Positions 10,880 to 19,697 are shown, numbered from the stretch's first letter. The stretch: 64,000 nt of DNA from Leclercia sp. 29361 (GCF_011290365.1 NZ_CP049786.1:2976001-3040000), one strand, 5' to 3'. Numbers and translations: made by a program. The notes: generated by a model from the letters alone, not told the origin.

Positions 10880-11383
10880 ATGGCTGCCTCGGATATGATC
10901 AACAAGCTCAATACGCAGATGAACCTGGAGTTTCACGCGTCAAACCTCTCTTTGCACCTCAGCGAGTGGTGTTCAGAACATCAATTTACCGGTTCCGCGA
11001 CCTTCCTGCGCACTCAGGCGCAGAGCAACGTCACCCAGATGATGCGCGTTTTCGATTTTCTGAAAGCCTCTGGCGCGATGCCGGTTCTGAAACCGGTGGA
11101 TATGAGTGATGAAGACTGTAGCTGCCTGGAAGCGGTTTTCCAGCGCACGCTGGAGGAGTATGAGCAACGCTGCCTGACGCTGAATCAATTAACGGATGAA
11201 GCGCGAAAAATGGAAGATATCTCTACGCTCAACTTCCTGCATGATATTGAAAAAGAGCAACAGCTGGATGGGGTGTTACTGAAGACCGTCCTCGATGAAG
11301 TTCGCCAGGCCCGGAGCACCGGCATGGGGCTGGAACAGACCGATCGTCACCTGCTGAACGTCGTCAACTGCCAGCATCACTGA
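10880..11383 (+). CDS. ftnB: Ferritin-like protein FtnB
   Basis: A four-helix ferritin-like protein of 167 residues, matching E. coli FtnB in length with this start; AAGGGA is well spaced for ATG 10880, while ATG 10874 abuts it. Helix A has [20 protein letters not shown]. The helix B positions that in FtnA give ferroxidase ligands Glu50 and His53 ([10 protein letters not shown]) are here [10 protein letters not shown], so the di-iron centre is incomplete, a known oddity of FtnB. In Salmonella FtnB helps repair oxidised iron-sulphur clusters. A terminator follows. Confidence 0.95.
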   Translation: MAASDMINKLNTQMNLEFHASNLSLHLSEWCSEHQFTGSATFLRTQAQSNVTQMMRVFDFLKASGAMPVLKPVDMSDEDCSCLEAVFQRTLEEYEQRCLTLNQLTDEARKMEDISTLNFLHDIEKEQQLDGVLLKTVLDEVRQARSTGMGLEQTDRHLLNVVNCQHH

Positions 11384-11403
11384 TCCTGCGCTTTACATGA
11401 CTT

Positions 11404-11430
11404 ACCCGGCCTGTGCCGGGTAATTTTGTT
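11404..11430 (+). terminator. ftnB terminator
   Basis: Stem ACCCGGC/GCCGGGT with a CTGT loop (11404-11421), followed by AATTTTGTTT. Confidence 0.75.
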
Positions 11431-11550
11431 TCAGAACCACCAACCCTTTGCTTTTATTAATCTTTAACAAATCCGATCTGGCTCCCACCGAATAACCCTA
11501 CTCCGTGTAATGATTTGCGAAAATTTCATTTTCACAGACGAGGGAAACGT

Positions 11551-12894
11551 ATGATTACCGTTGAATTTGTTGTCATTATTCTGTGCCTGTTAGTCGGCAC
11601 CCGGTTCGGTGGTATGGGACTGGGGCTGATCAGCGGCATTGGCCTTTTTATTCTCAGCTTTGTCTTTGGGCTTCAGCCCGGTAAGCCTCCGGTAGACGTG
11701 ATGCTGACGATCCTGGCCGTTATCGGCTGTGCCGCCACGCTGCAAACCGCCGGGGGACTGAACGTGATGATGCAGTTTGCCGAAAGGCTGCTGCGGCGAC
11801 ATCCGCAACACATCACCCTGCTCGCCCCCTTTACCACCTGGATGCTGACCTTCCTGTGCGGCACCGGCCATGTGGTCTATACCATGTTCCCGATCATCGC
11901 CGATATCGCGCTGAAAAAAGGCATCCGCCCGGAACGGCCGATGGCGGTGGCGTCTATTGCCTCGCAGATGGCGATTACCGCTTCTCCGGTGTCGGTTGCC
12001 GTCGTCTCGCTGGTATCGATTCTTGCCGCACAGCACGGCGTGGGTCAGGCGTTTGGCATTCTGCAGATCCTCGCCATTTCGGTCCCGGCCTCGCTGGCGG
12101 GAGTAGCGATTGCCGCCCTCTGGAGTCTGCGACGCGGCAAGGATCTGGCCGATGACGAGGAGTTTCAGGCCCGGCTGCAGGATCCTGAGCAGCGCAAGTT
12201 CATCTACGGCAGTACCGACACCTTAATGGATCAACGTTTCCCGAAGCAGGCCTACTGGTCCACCTGGATCTTCTTCGCCGGGATTGCCGTCGTGGTGCTG
12301 CTGGGTGCCCTCCCCGAGCTGCGTCCAGCCTTCGAGGTGAAAGGCAAAATGACGGCCCTGTCGATGAACCTGGTGATCCAGATGATGATGTTGATTGCCG
12401 GGGCGGTGATGCTGATGGTGTGCAAAGTGAATGCCGCGTCCATCTCAAACGGTGCGGTCTTCAAGGCCGGGATGGTGGCGATTTTCTCGGTCTTTGGCGT
12501 AGCATGGATGAGCGACACCTTTTTCCAGGCGCATCTGGATGAACTGAAGATGGCCCTGGAGGGGGTAGTGAAAAGTCACCCCTGGACCTACGCCATCGTG
12601 CTGTTCCTGGTCTCGAAGCTGGTCAACAGCCAGGCGGCAGCCCTGACGGCGGTGGCGCCGATGGGATTAATGCTGGGAATCGATCCGAAGATGCTGATTG
12701 CTTTCTTCCCGGCGTCGTACGGCTATTTTGTTCTGCCGACCTACCCCAGCGACCTCGCCTGTATAGGCTTTGACCGCTCGGGCACCACGCGCATCGGCAA
12801 GTTTATTATCAACCACAGCTTTATTCTGCCGGGCCTTATTGGGGTGAGCTGCGCCTGTGCGGTGAGCTATCTGCTGGTGCAGACCTTTATGTAA
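11551..12894 (+). CDS. Anaerobic C4-dicarboxylate transporter, DcuA/DcuB family
   Basis: A 447-residue inner-membrane carrier with about 10-12 helices. Family blocks include GLQPGKPPVDVML, LLCGTGHVVYT-like FLCGTGHVVYTMFPII, SQMAITASPVSVAVVSLV, KLVNSQAAALTA and LPTYPSDLACIGFDRSGTT. These fit DcuB, which exchanges fumarate, malate or aspartate for succinate during anaerobic growth. It is not at the dcuA or dcuB position of E. coli, so it is an extra paralogue. Start ATG 11551 is chosen because CGAGGGAAACGT precedes it; an upstream GTG-type extension adds a basic tail with no match. Exact substrate unknown. Confidence 0.88.
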   Translation: MITVEFVVIILCLLVGTRFGGMGLGLISGIGLFILSFVFGLQPGKPPVDVMLTILAVIGCAATLQTAGGLNVMMQFAERLLRRHPQHITLLAPFTTWMLTFLCGTGHVVYTMFPIIADIALKKGIRPERPMAVASIASQMAITASPVSVAVVSLVSILAAQHGVGQAFGILQILAISVPASLAGVAIAALWSLRRGKDLADDEEFQARLQDPEQRKFIYGSTDTLMDQRFPKQAYWSTWIFFAGIAVVVLLGALPELRPAFEVKGKMTALSMNLVIQMMMLIAGAVMLMVCKVNAASISNGAVFKAGMVAIFSVFGVAWMSDTFFQAHLDELKMALEGVVKSHPWTYAIVLFLVSKLVNSQAAALTAVAPMGLMLGIDPKMLIAFFPASYGYFVLPTYPSDLACIGFDRSGTTRIGKFIINHSFILPGLIGVSCACAVSYLLVQTFM

Positions 12895-12904
12895 CCTGCA
12901 TTCC

Positions 12905-12923
12905 GGGCGACCCGGGGTCGCCC
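12905..12923 (+). terminator. Hairpin after the DcuB-like gene
   Basis: GGGCGACC-CGG-GGTCGCCC, a perfect 8-bp stem 10 bases after the stop. The following T content is modest (GTTCACATTCTT). Confidence 0.55.
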
Positions 12924-12974
12924 GTTCACATTCTTCTCACAAAACCATTTGTAAATTCAAAACGTCGGTTTATT

Positions 12975-13226
12975 TTAGTGAGACTCACCCTGCGGGGTGA
13001 ATTTCAGTTCAATCAGTGCAATGGCTTTCTGAACCGCACGCAGCGTGACGGGGTCGGCCGAGGCAGGATTGCTGGCAAAATCGATGTTTCTGAGCTGGCT
13101 GGACATCTTCTCGCGCACCTCAGCCGGGGCGATGATTTCAATCACATCAAGGATTTGTTTGATAACCAGCTGGCATGCAACAACGTCAGAGATCAGTTCC
13201 TGATCGGCACTCAGGTTTTGAGACAT
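12975..13226 (-). CDS. yecJ: YecJ family protein (DUF2766)
   Basis: An 83-residue cytoplasmic protein beginning [20 protein letters not shown] and ending [12 protein letters not shown], which I recognise as E. coli YecJ. It is predicted to be helical with no membrane segment, and its function is unknown. Start is ATG 13224-13226 with AGGAGAAGC ahead; a longer reading upstream runs through the azuC terminator and is not real. It sits just downstream of azuC on the same strand. Confidence 0.9.
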   Translation of the reverse strand: MSQNLSADQELISDVVACQLVIKQILDVIEIIAPAEVREKMSSQLRNIDFASNPASADPVTLRAVQKAIALIELKFTPQGESH

Positions 13227-13290
13227 AGGCTTCTCCTGTTTGAAAGGCCGCCATAGTAGCAAAACGCCCGGCCTGTTGCGGCCTGCAGGC

Positions 13291-13320
13291 ACAAAAAAAC
13301 CTGCCGAAGCAGGTTTTTTT
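13291..13320 (-). terminator. azuC/AzuCR terminator
   Basis: Minus strand AACCTGC-TTCG-GCAGGTT followed by a run of T. The UUCG tetraloop and T-run make it a strong terminator; the flanking runs on both sides let it work in either direction. Confidence 0.92.
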
Positions 13321-13447
13321 ATCAGAACATCGCGCCTGGCGGTACGTCCTTGAAGGTCTTGCAATAGGATTCGAACATGCTTTTCAGGATTTTGCGCAAT
13401 TTCATTGTTTTGCTCCGGCTAATTGTTATGCAGGTGTTATCGTTGAT
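13292..13447 (-). ncRNA. azuR: AzuCR dual-function RNA
   Basis: From the predicted start near 13447 to the T-run at 13292 the transcript is about 156 nt, close to the 164 nt of E. coli AzuCR. In E. coli the RNA encodes AzuC and also base-pairs with mRNAs such as cadA and galE. The pairing regions were not aligned here, so regulatory activity in this species is inferred. Confidence 0.75.
13322..13405 (-). CDS. azuC: Small protein AzuC
   Basis: A 27-residue protein, [11 protein letters not shown]...[14 protein letters not shown], which I recognise as E. coli AzuC (28 residues); only a few positions differ and one C-terminal residue is missing. It is an amphipathic, basic peptide. In E. coli it is reported to bind the glycerol-3-phosphate dehydrogenase GlpD at the membrane, and its transcript also acts as a base-pairing RNA. 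CGGAGC sits 9 bases before ATG 13405. The stop is directly next to the terminator stem. Confidence 0.92.
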   Translation of the reverse strand: MKLRKILKSMFESYCKTFKDVPPGAMF

Positions 13448-13453
13448 GCGCCT

Positions 13454-13481
13454 ATAATATGACCGCCATCACAAAAATCAA
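13454..13481 (-). promoter_or_regulatory. azuC promoter
   Basis: Minus strand -10 TATTAT (13459-13454) and -35 TTGATT (13481-13476), with a 16-base spacer. It overlaps a CRP-like site. Confidence 0.65.
13458..13473. promoter_or_regulatory. CRP-like site overlapping the azuC -10
   Basis: Minus strand TGTGA-TGGCGG-TCATA, nine of ten half-site bases. Its centre lies between -10 and -35 of the azuC promoter, so binding should repress, which fits reports that E. coli azuC responds to glucose through CRP. Confidence 0.6.
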
Positions 13482-13487
13482 TCATTT

Positions 13488-13503
13488 TGTGATATTCATC
13501 ACG
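13488..13503. promoter_or_regulatory. Second CRP-like site, azuC/MFS divergent region
   Basis: Plus strand TGTGA-TATTCA-TCACG, nine of ten half-site bases, about 48 bases upstream of the predicted azuC start and 116 bases before the MFS gene. It could act on either gene. Confidence 0.55.
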
Positions 13504-13618
13504 GCAGTTTATTTAAAATAAAACAGCGTTCCTGTTAAAAATTAATACAAATCAGGCAATTAGCACCCTGCATGTTCCTGTAAATTTTTAAAAAAAAAGT
13601 TTAAGTGGCAGAGGAAAA

Positions 13619-15040
13619 ATGAGCGAAAAAATCTCCGGCAACGCGGCCAGCGGGGTCTCTCCCGCTGCGCTGTTGGTGGCTGGCGCATTCTTTATGGAGT
13701 TTCTCGACGGGACGGTGATCGCCACCGCCCTACCCGATATGGCGAAAAGCTTTGGCGTACAGGCGGTGGATCTCAACATCGGCATCAGCGCCTATCTTAT
13801 CACCCTGGCGGTGCTGATCCCGGCCAGCGGCTGGATTGCCGACCGGTTTGGCGCGCGCAAAGTCTTCACCCTCGCGCTGGCCATCTTTACCCTCGCCTCA
13901 GTGCTGTGCGGCCTCGCCACCAGCGTCGATCAGTTCGTTGCCATGCGCGTCCTGCAGGGGATGGGTGGCGCGCTGATGGTCCCGGTCGGGCGGCTGGCAG
14001 TGCTGCGCACCACCCCGAAACATCTGTTGATTACCGCCATCGCCACCCTGACCTGGCCCGCGCTGGTGGCGCCGATTATCGGCCCGCCGCTGGGCGGGTT
14101 TATCACCAGCTATGCCAACTGGCGCTGGATCTTCTTTATTAACGTCCCGCTGGGGCTGATTGCCATCGCGCTGGCGCTGCGCATTATCCCGGATATCTGT
14201 GAGGAGACGCGCCGTCCGTTCGACACCCCGGGCTTTATCGCTACTTCGGTGGCAATGGTTAGCCTGGTTTGCGCCATGGAGATGATGGGGGCGCACGACG
14301 TGAATACGGCGATCACCCTTGCACTGCTGGCCATCGGAGTAGTGACGTTGATCTATGCCCTGCGGCATTTCAGACGCGCTGAATGGCCGATGATCCGCCT
14401 CGACGCCCTGCAGGTGTCCACCTTTCGCGTGACGATGTACGGCGGGTCGCTGTTTCGCGCCTCCATCAGCGCCGTGCCGTTTTTGCTGCCGCTGCTGTTT
14501 CAGGTGGGATTCGGCATGGATGCGTTCCACTCCGGTCTGCTGGTGCTGGCGGTATTTGTCGGTAACCTGACCATCAAACCGGCGACCACGCCGCTGATCC
14601 GTGGGCTGGGGTTTAAAAAGCTGCTGCTGATTAACGGGGCGCTGAACGTACTGGCCCTGCTGGCTTGTGCATTCCTGACCCCGCAAACCCCGGTGTGGGT
14701 CATTATGCTGGTGCTCTATCTGGGCGGCGTATTCCGTTCCATTCAGTTTACTGCCATCAGCACCCTCGCCTTTGCTGATGTCCCTTCCCCGCAGATGAGC
14801 TATGCCAACACCCTGTTCTCAACCGCCACTCAGCTGGCAGTGGGGCTGGGGATCACCCTCGGTGCGATCGGGATCCGTCTCGGGGAGCTGAGTAGCGAAA
14901 TGCTGGGGATGGACGCGCTGCCGGGGATCAGCTTCCGGCTGGCGTTTGTGGCGATTGCGCTGGTCTGTCTGTTGGGGATGGTCGATACCCTGCGGCTGGT
15001 GAAAGATGCCGGCAGTGCGGTATCCAGCAAGCGGGCATAA
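13619..15040 (+). CDS. MFS transporter, DHA2 (14-helix drug:H+ antiporter) family
   Basis: A 473-residue inner-membrane protein with about 14 hydrophobic helices. Motif C-like LDGTVIATALPDMAKSFG near residue 30 and motif A GWIADRFGARKVF near residue 70 are the hallmarks of DHA2 efflux pumps such as MdtD/EmrB. VLQGMGGALMVPVGR and IIGPPLGGFI follow. No EmrA-type partner is next to it, so it probably acts alone; the drug or metabolite is unknown. CAGAGG precedes ATG 13619. Divergent from azuC. Confidence 0.87.
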   Translation: MSEKISGNAASGVSPAALLVAGAFFMEFLDGTVIATALPDMAKSFGVQAVDLNIGISAYLITLAVLIPASGWIADRFGARKVFTLALAIFTLASVLCGLATSVDQFVAMRVLQGMGGALMVPVGRLAVLRTTPKHLLITAIATLTWPALVAPIIGPPLGGFITSYANWRWIFFINVPLGLIAIALALRIIPDICEETRRPFDTPGFIATSVAMVSLVCAMEMMGAHDVNTAITLALLAIGVVTLIYALRHFRRAEWPMIRLDALQVSTFRVTMYGGSLFRASISAVPFLLPLLFQVGFGMDAFHSGLLVLAVFVGNLTIKPATTPLIRGLGFKKLLLINGALNVLALLACAFLTPQTPVWVIMLVLYLGGVFRSIQFTAISTLAFADVPSPQMSYANTLFSTATQLAVGLGITLGAIGIRLGELSSEMLGMDALPGISFRLAFVAIALVCLLGMVDTLRLVKDAGSAVSSKRA

Positions 15041-15042
15041 AA

Positions 15043-15064
15043 AAAGCCAGCGTAAGCTGGCTTT
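15043..15064. terminator. Bidirectional terminator between MFS and RpiB-like genes
   Basis: AAAGCCAGC-GTAA-GCTGGCTTT, a perfect 9-bp stem. On the minus strand it is followed by seven T, making it strong for the RpiB-like gene; the plus-strand tail is weaker. Confidence 0.85.
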
Positions 15065-15082
15065 ATCACTGGCGTTGGCAAC

Positions 15083-15721
15083 TTAGCCGATAATACCGCG
15101 GACAAAGGCTTCGATCTCTTTATCCTGGCAGTTCTCGAAGAAGCACTGCTGGAAACGCTGACCGGTTACTGCAGTTTTGACCAGCTCTGGATCGATAGCA
15201 CGCAGGGTGTCGAGATAGTTCTCTTTAACCACCGCGGCTTTCACCTGGTTCAGGATGCCAGCGTTGCGAACCTGAGGTTCTTTACGCTCTGGCGGATAAC
15301 CTTCGCCATTACGGCCGGTGAAGGCTTTTTCAAAGATAAAGCGAACGTTCAGCTCTGCGCCCCAGCCGAAGCCTTTAGCAAATGGCAGAGAGAGCGCGTT
15401 ACCGTTGTTGATCTGGGCGAACAGAAAGGCGTCAGCCGGATCGATGCAGTAGCCGCACACCACACCCGGGTGGATGTTCAGGGACATCAGCGCACCCTGG
15501 CCGGTACCGCAACCGGTCACCACGAAATCAACCGCTTTCGAGTTCAGCAGAATGCTCGCCATGATCCCCAGGTGGATGTAGGTCAGGTGGTGATCGTTTT
15601 CGTCGCTCATCCCAACGTTGTAGACCGGGAAACCTTTCTCTTCAGCAACGGCGTTCAATTCCTTGAGGATGATGGCGTTTTTTGGCGCCTGGCTGTTTTC
15701 CATCATCAGTGCAATTTTCAT
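15083..15721 (-). CDS. RpiB/LacA/LacB family sugar-phosphate isomerase
   Basis: A 212-residue cytoplasmic protein. The N-terminal two-thirds is the RpiB/LacAB fold: MKIALMMENSQAPKN, then DFVVTGCGTGQGALMSLN with the catalytic cysteine of the RpiB class, then NNGNALSLPFAKGFGW. RpiB itself is about 150 residues, so the extra C-terminal 60 residues mark a distinct subfamily. The reaction is presumably aldose-ketose phosphate isomerisation; the sugar is unknown. No pathway gene is adjacent. GAGACGAAGA precedes ATG 15721, and a strong terminator follows. Confidence 0.85.
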   Translation of the reverse strand: MKIALMMENSQAPKNAIILKELNAVAEEKGFPVYNVGMSDENDHHLTYIHLGIMASILLNSKAVDFVVTGCGTGQGALMSLNIHPGVVCGYCIDPADAFLFAQINNGNALSLPFAKGFGWGAELNVRFIFEKAFTGRNGEGYPPERKEPQVRNAGILNQVKAAVVKENYLDTLRAIDPELVKTAVTGQRFQQCFFENCQDKEIEAFVRGIIG

Positions 15722-16014
15722 TCTTCGTCTCCTGAATGCGATGCGGGGCGTCCCGCTGTGGATAGCTTACCTGTCCAACCTTACTACTTAGCAAACGCAC
15801 TTTCAAATTAAGTGAAAAATAGTTTCAAAAAACAAAGATGCGCTCACAATTTTGTGCCTGAGAGGTTTTTGCCGCCGCCTGATAAACGGATGGCTTAAGA
15901 TTGAAGGAGCAAGGGCTCGTGGCAAAGAGAAGGGGCAGAACAGGCGTTTAATCCTGGCATTGCGGCACACATCAGCCGCTAGTATAGGTTATTTCCATGC
16001 ATCCAGAGTGTTCT

Positions 16015-16350
16015 ATGAAGAGATTATGCACTGGCGGCCTGCTCCTGTTACTGGCAGGCTGTGGCGTTACCCGGCAAGCAGAAGTCAGCAGCGTCGACGT
16101 CACGTCAGGTGTTGTCATGCTCAATTACGATCAGGCCATGTTGCAGAACGCCCGCTATGACGACTACGTCACCAGCGGTACCGCGACCCGTGAATGCCAG
16201 GCGATGGGATACAGTACGGCCATGGCCTACGGGCAGCCGATCAAAACCTGTAGCCTCATCAGCGGCTCGCTGTGCCTGAATGAAACCATGACCATTCAGT
16301 ATCAGTGTCATGGCTATACCCCGCGGCCCGTCGTCGTCACCTATTATTAA
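16015..16350 (+). CDS. yecR: Lipoprotein YecR
   Basis: A 111-residue predicted lipoprotein. With the start at ATG 16015 the signal MKRLCTGGLLLLLAGC gives a lipobox LAGC close to the N-terminus; the earlier in-frame ATG at 15997 would add six residues. The mature part contains QAMLQNARYDDYVTSGTATR and CLNETMTIQYQCHGY with four cysteines, matching E. coli YecR. In E. coli yecR belongs to the flagellar regulon and its role is unknown; I could not find a convincing sigma-28 promoter here. It precedes ftnA, as in E. coli. Confidence 0.85.
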   Translation: MKRLCTGGLLLLLAGCGVTRQAEVSSVDVTSGVVMLNYDQAMLQNARYDDYVTSGTATRECQAMGYSTAMAYGQPIKTCSLISGSLCLNETMTIQYQCHGYTPRPVVVTYY

Positions 16351-16557
16351 TTCCGTTGCCAGCGATCCCGCTGGCAATAATAGTATTAAACACGAAACAG
16401 AATAATTCTCATTAATTTATTTACGTTACCCGCAATGCGTTTTATTCCCATTCGTATTATGATCGTTTAAATATTTATTTTACTTTTTGCAAATAAATAA
16501 ATAACAAATTATAGTGACGCTCACGTTGACCAGTGAATAATAATACGGAGCGACACC

Positions 16558-17055
16558 ATGCTTAAAACCGAAATGATCGACAAGCTCAATGAGCAAATGA
16601 ATCTGGAGCTTTACTCCTCCCTGCTCTATCAGCAGATGAGCGCCTGGTGTAGCTATCACAGTTTTGAAGGCGCGGCGGCATTTATGCGTCGTCACGCGCA
16701 GGAAGAGATGACTCACATGCAGCGTCTCTTTGATTATCTTACCGATACTGGCAGCCTGCCGCGCATCAACCCGGTGGCGTCGCCGTTTGCTGAGTACGCC
16801 TCGCTGGACGAGCTGTTCCGCGCCACCTATGAGCACGAGCAGCTGATCACCCAGAAAATTAACGACCTGGTCCATGCGGCGATGATAAGCCAGGATTATG
16901 GCACCTTTAATTTCCTGCAATGGTATGTGGCAGAGCAACACGAAGAAGAGAAGCTGTTTAAATCCGTTCTCGATAAACTGTCGCTGGCGGGTAAATCTGG
17001 TGAAGGGTTGTACTTTATTGATAAAGAGCTGTCGACGCTTGACGCTCAAAATTAA
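16558..17055 (+). CDS. ftnA: Ferritin FtnA
   Basis: FtnA (165 residues, exact family length) forms the 24-subunit iron-storage shell. The ferroxidase ligands are all in place: Glu17 in MNLELYSS, Glu50 and His53 in [10 protein letters not shown], Glu94 in YEHEQ, and the Glu/Gln pair in [22 protein letters not shown] precedes ATG 16558. The upstream A+T-rich stretch (about 16395-16510) contains AATAATTCTCATT-like sequence resembling Fur boxes. That would fit Fur activation by H-NS displacement as known for E. coli ftnA, but this is inference. Confidence 0.97.
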   Translation: MLKTEMIDKLNEQMNLELYSSLLYQQMSAWCSYHSFEGAAAFMRRHAQEEMTHMQRLFDYLTDTGSLPRINPVASPFAEYASLDELFRATYEHEQLITQKINDLVHAAMISQDYGTFNFLQWYVAEQHEEEKLFKSVLDKLSLAGKSGEGLYFIDKELSTLDAQN

Positions 17056-17182
17056 TATTACTGCGGCGCCTCTGGCGCCGCGTTATTTTTAATGACGGCA
17101 TATTTTACTTCCTCCCCTGCCCACCTTGCGCTGGCGCAGAAATAGCTTTCAATTCCCCCTCTTGATGGCTTCCGATGAATAT

Positions 17183-17223
17183 CGTAAAGCTACATTTACA
17201 GCACCTGTAACGGCGGTTTGACG
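17183..17223 (+). promoter_or_regulatory. TyrR strong and weak boxes of tyrP
   Basis: Strong box CGTAAA-N6-TTTACA (17183-17200), five of six and six of six bases of the TyrR palindrome. A weaker box TGTAAC-N6-TTGACG (17206-17223) follows, whose right half is also the -35 TTGACG of the promoter; 17 bases later is TACGCT (17241-17246). The layout matches E. coli tyrP, where tyrosine represses and phenylalanine activates through TyrR. Confidence 0.82.
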
Positions 17224-17291
17224 AACCTGCGTTTTTCCCTTACGCTGCGCCGCAGATTTTGTCGCGATAGTGCAAGGCTGTAGAGGAAAAC

Positions 17292-18503
17292 GTGAAGAAC
17301 AGAACGCTGGGAAGTATTTTTATCGTCGCCGGAACCACGATTGGCGCAGGTATGCTGGCGATGCCGCTGGCGGCGGCGGGGGTCGGGTTTGGCGTCACGC
17401 TGGTGTTACTGGGCACACTCTGGGCGCTGATGTGTTATACCGCCCTGCTGCTGCTGGAAGTGTATCAGCACGTTCCCGCCGATACCGGACTCGGGTCGCT
17501 GGCCGGGCGTTATCTGGGCCGTTTCGGCCAGTGGATCACCGGTTTCAGCATGATGTTCCTGATGTATGCCCTGACCGCGGCCTACATCAGCGGTGCGGGT
17601 GAGCTAATCGCCTCCAGCGTCAACGACTGGTTCAACGCCGATATCACCCCGACCACCGGGGTGATCTTCTTTACCCTGATCGGCGGCGGCGTGGTCTGCG
17701 TGGGCACCTCGCTGGTGGATCTGTTCAACCGTTTCCTCTTCTCGGCCAAAATCATCTTCCTGGTGGTGATGCTGGCGCTGCTGGCGCCGCACATTCATAA
17801 GGTCAATCTTCTGACCCTGCCGCTGGAGAAAGGGCTGGCGCTGTCGGCTATCCCGGTGATTTTTACCTCGTTTGGTTTCCACGGCAGCGTGCCGAGCATC
17901 GTCAGCTATATGAATGGCAACGTGCGCAAGCTGCGCTGGATCTTTATCACCGGCAGCGCCATTCCACTGGTGGCCTATATCTTCTGGCAGCTGGTAACCC
18001 TCGGCAGCATTAACTCGTCGACCTTTATGGGGATGCTGGCGAGCCATACCGGCCTGAACGGGCTGCTGCAGGCCCTGCGTGAAGTGGTGGCGTCGCCGCA
18101 CGTGGAGCTGGCGGTACACCTGTTTGCCGACCTCGCCCTGGCGACCTCGTTCCTCGGAGTGGCGCTGGGCCTGTTCGATTACCTTGCCGACCTGTTCCAG
18201 CGCAGCCGCACTGTGGGCGGGCGTTTACAGACCGGGGCGATCACCTTCCTGCCGCCGCTGGCCTTCGCCCTGTTCTATCCGCGTGGGTTTGTGATGGCGC
18301 TGGGGTATGCAGGCGTCGCGCTGGCGGTGCTGGCGCTGCTGCTGCCGTCGCTGCTGGTGTGGCAGAGCCGGAAGCATCATCCAGCCGGTGATTACCGGGT
18401 GCCGGGCGGGAAACCGGCGCTGTGTCTGGTCTTCGCCTGCGGGATCGCGATAATCCTCGTGCAGTTTGGCATTGCGGCAGGGCTGCTTCCGGAAGTGGGA
18501 TAA
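17292..18503 (+). CDS. tyrP: Tyrosine-specific permease TyrP
   Basis: TyrP (403 residues, as in E. coli) imports tyrosine with protons; it belongs to the hydroxy/aromatic amino acid permease family with 11 helices. [20 protein letters not shown] at the N-terminus, [17 protein letters not shown] in the middle and [12 protein letters not shown] late in the protein are diagnostic. The start is GTG 17292 with AGAGG upstream; E. coli also uses GTG. TyrR boxes lie about 70-110 bases upstream. E. coli yecH, which lies between ftnA and tyrP there, is absent. Confidence 0.96.
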   Translation: MKNRTLGSIFIVAGTTIGAGMLAMPLAAAGVGFGVTLVLLGTLWALMCYTALLLLEVYQHVPADTGLGSLAGRYLGRFGQWITGFSMMFLMYALTAAYISGAGELIASSVNDWFNADITPTTGVIFFTLIGGGVVCVGTSLVDLFNRFLFSAKIIFLVVMLALLAPHIHKVNLLTLPLEKGLALSAIPVIFTSFGFHGSVPSIVSYMNGNVRKLRWIFITGSAIPLVAYIFWQLVTLGSINSSTFMGMLASHTGLNGLLQALREVVASPHVELAVHLFADLALATSFLGVALGLFDYLADLFQRSRTVGGRLQTGAITFLPPLAFALFYPRGFVMALGYAGVALAVLALLLPSLLVWQSRKHHPAGDYRVPGGKPALCLVFACGIAIILVQFGIAAGLLPEVG

Positions 18504-18514
18504 CGTGCATTAAT

Positions 18515-18586
18515 GCCCGGCGGCGCTTCGCTTGCACGGGCCTACGAGAGGGTTTTGTAGGCCGGGTAAGCGAAGCGCCACCCGGC
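18515..18586. repeat. BIME-type pair of REP sequences
   Basis: Two inverted REP units: GCCCGGCGGCGCTTCGCTTG at 18515 onward and its partner starting GTAGGCCGGGTAAGCG (18557-18586). They lie between the convergent genes tyrP and yecA and probably act as a transcript stabiliser or gyrase/IHF site as known for BIMEs. Confidence 0.85.
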
Positions 18587-18600
18587 AGAAATGCGCACTA

Positions 18601-19269
18601 TTAATGCAGACAGCAGTTCTTGAATTTTTTGCCGCTGCCGCACGGGCAGGGATCGTTGCGACCGACTTTGGTGCCGTTGATCACCGGCTGCTGGGCAACT
18701 GGCTCTTGCGGGTTGGCAATCCAGTGATTATACAGCCGCAGCGCCGCCGGACGAATGCCCTCGATGCTCTGCTGGAACTCCTCTTCACTGAAGGTATCCA
18801 GACGCTCAAAGTTCTCTTCGGAGCCGTGCAGGGCGATAAGATCCAGATCCTCACGCAGGGACTCTGGCAGGGATGACCAGTCGGTCAGCGCCACGCCGCG
18901 CATATAACCGAAGCACCACTCTTCCACCACGGTAAAGGTTTCACCCTCAACATCGTTCATGCCGAACATCGGCTCAAACTGCTCCGGGTAGTCACTAAGG
19001 CGCTCGGCAATATCGTTCAGGTGCTTAAAGCAGAGATCGATAAAGCGGTTCATCTCGCGATCGTTCTTCCAGCGCGGAATGTTTTTCTCGCCGCCCCACA
19101 CCGCCACCAGCCAGCGATCCGGCTCAACCACCACCGGGCCAGACAGCACCGCGGTCAGCATCCCGTCGAGCTCCGAGACGTCCATTACGGACTCGCCGTC
19201 ATGACCGTAGGTCATTAAGGTCTCTTCCAGCCACTCCATTTCGGTTTCGTTTAATGGACCTTCGCTCAT
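18601..19269 (-). CDS. yecA: YecA family protein (UPF0149 with SEC-C zinc motif)
   Basis: A 222-residue cytoplasmic protein, all helical through the UPF0149 region ([30 protein letters not shown]). It ends in a SEC-C metal-binding motif, [20 protein letters not shown], as in the SecA tail. E. coli YecA has the same layout and is reported to associate with ribosomes; its exact role is not settled. ATG 19269 has GGAGATTTACC ahead of it. Convergent with tyrP over a BIME. Confidence 0.93.
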   Translation of the reverse strand: MSEGPLNETEMEWLEETLMTYGHDGESVMDVSELDGMLTAVLSGPVVVEPDRWLVAVWGGEKNIPRWKNDREMNRFIDLCFKHLNDIAERLSDYPEQFEPMFGMNDVEGETFTVVEEWCFGYMRGVALTDWSSLPESLREDLDLIALHGSEENFERLDTFSEEEFQQSIEGIRPAALRLYNHWIANPQEPVAQQPVINGTKVGRNDPCPCGSGKKFKNCCLH

Positions 19270-19697
19270 GGTAAATCTCCTGCAGAATAGAATTGCGTGC
19301 AGGGTAACACAGAAAGCAGGCTCAACGGTCCCCTTCCCCTGTTGTTCCGGGGCGCGTTACTGGTGCAATTCCGTCTAAATCGTGACCATTGCACAACTTA
19401 TGTGCTTTGTTGTTAATGAGATGTGATCCCCGCTGTAATTTCACTTCATGCCGCCGGGCCGCTTAAAACGGCGCTCTATACTGAAAATTGTCGAAACACA
19501 GGCAATACGCTGCCGTTCTGGCAACCATTTTGCTTACTGTTGTGCTGAGGGTTATCACCCTCAGGCAATCTCGCCTGTTTCTGCGGTATGTCGTCCGTTT
19601 AGTGCATTACGTTTTGAACACGTTTTGGATTGGGTACGCCTCCGGCGTTCGACTACACAGGGTTGTGCCAAAAAACACTCAGAAAAGGTACATAATA
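19270..19697. other. Divergent region yecA / branched-chain transporter, no gene
   Basis: 428 bases. A perfect hairpin CTGAGGGT-TATC-ACCCTCAG occupies 19545-19564, well inside the likely leader of the ABC operon. A continuous reading frame crosses the region into the binding-protein gene but lacks a signal peptide at its start and is not credible. No Lrp site could be defined by eye. Confidence 0.5.

Noticed and set aside
15940..16014. Sigma-28 promoter for yecR
   Set aside because: GCCGCTAG occurs at 15975 but no -35 octamer lies at the 11-base spacing.
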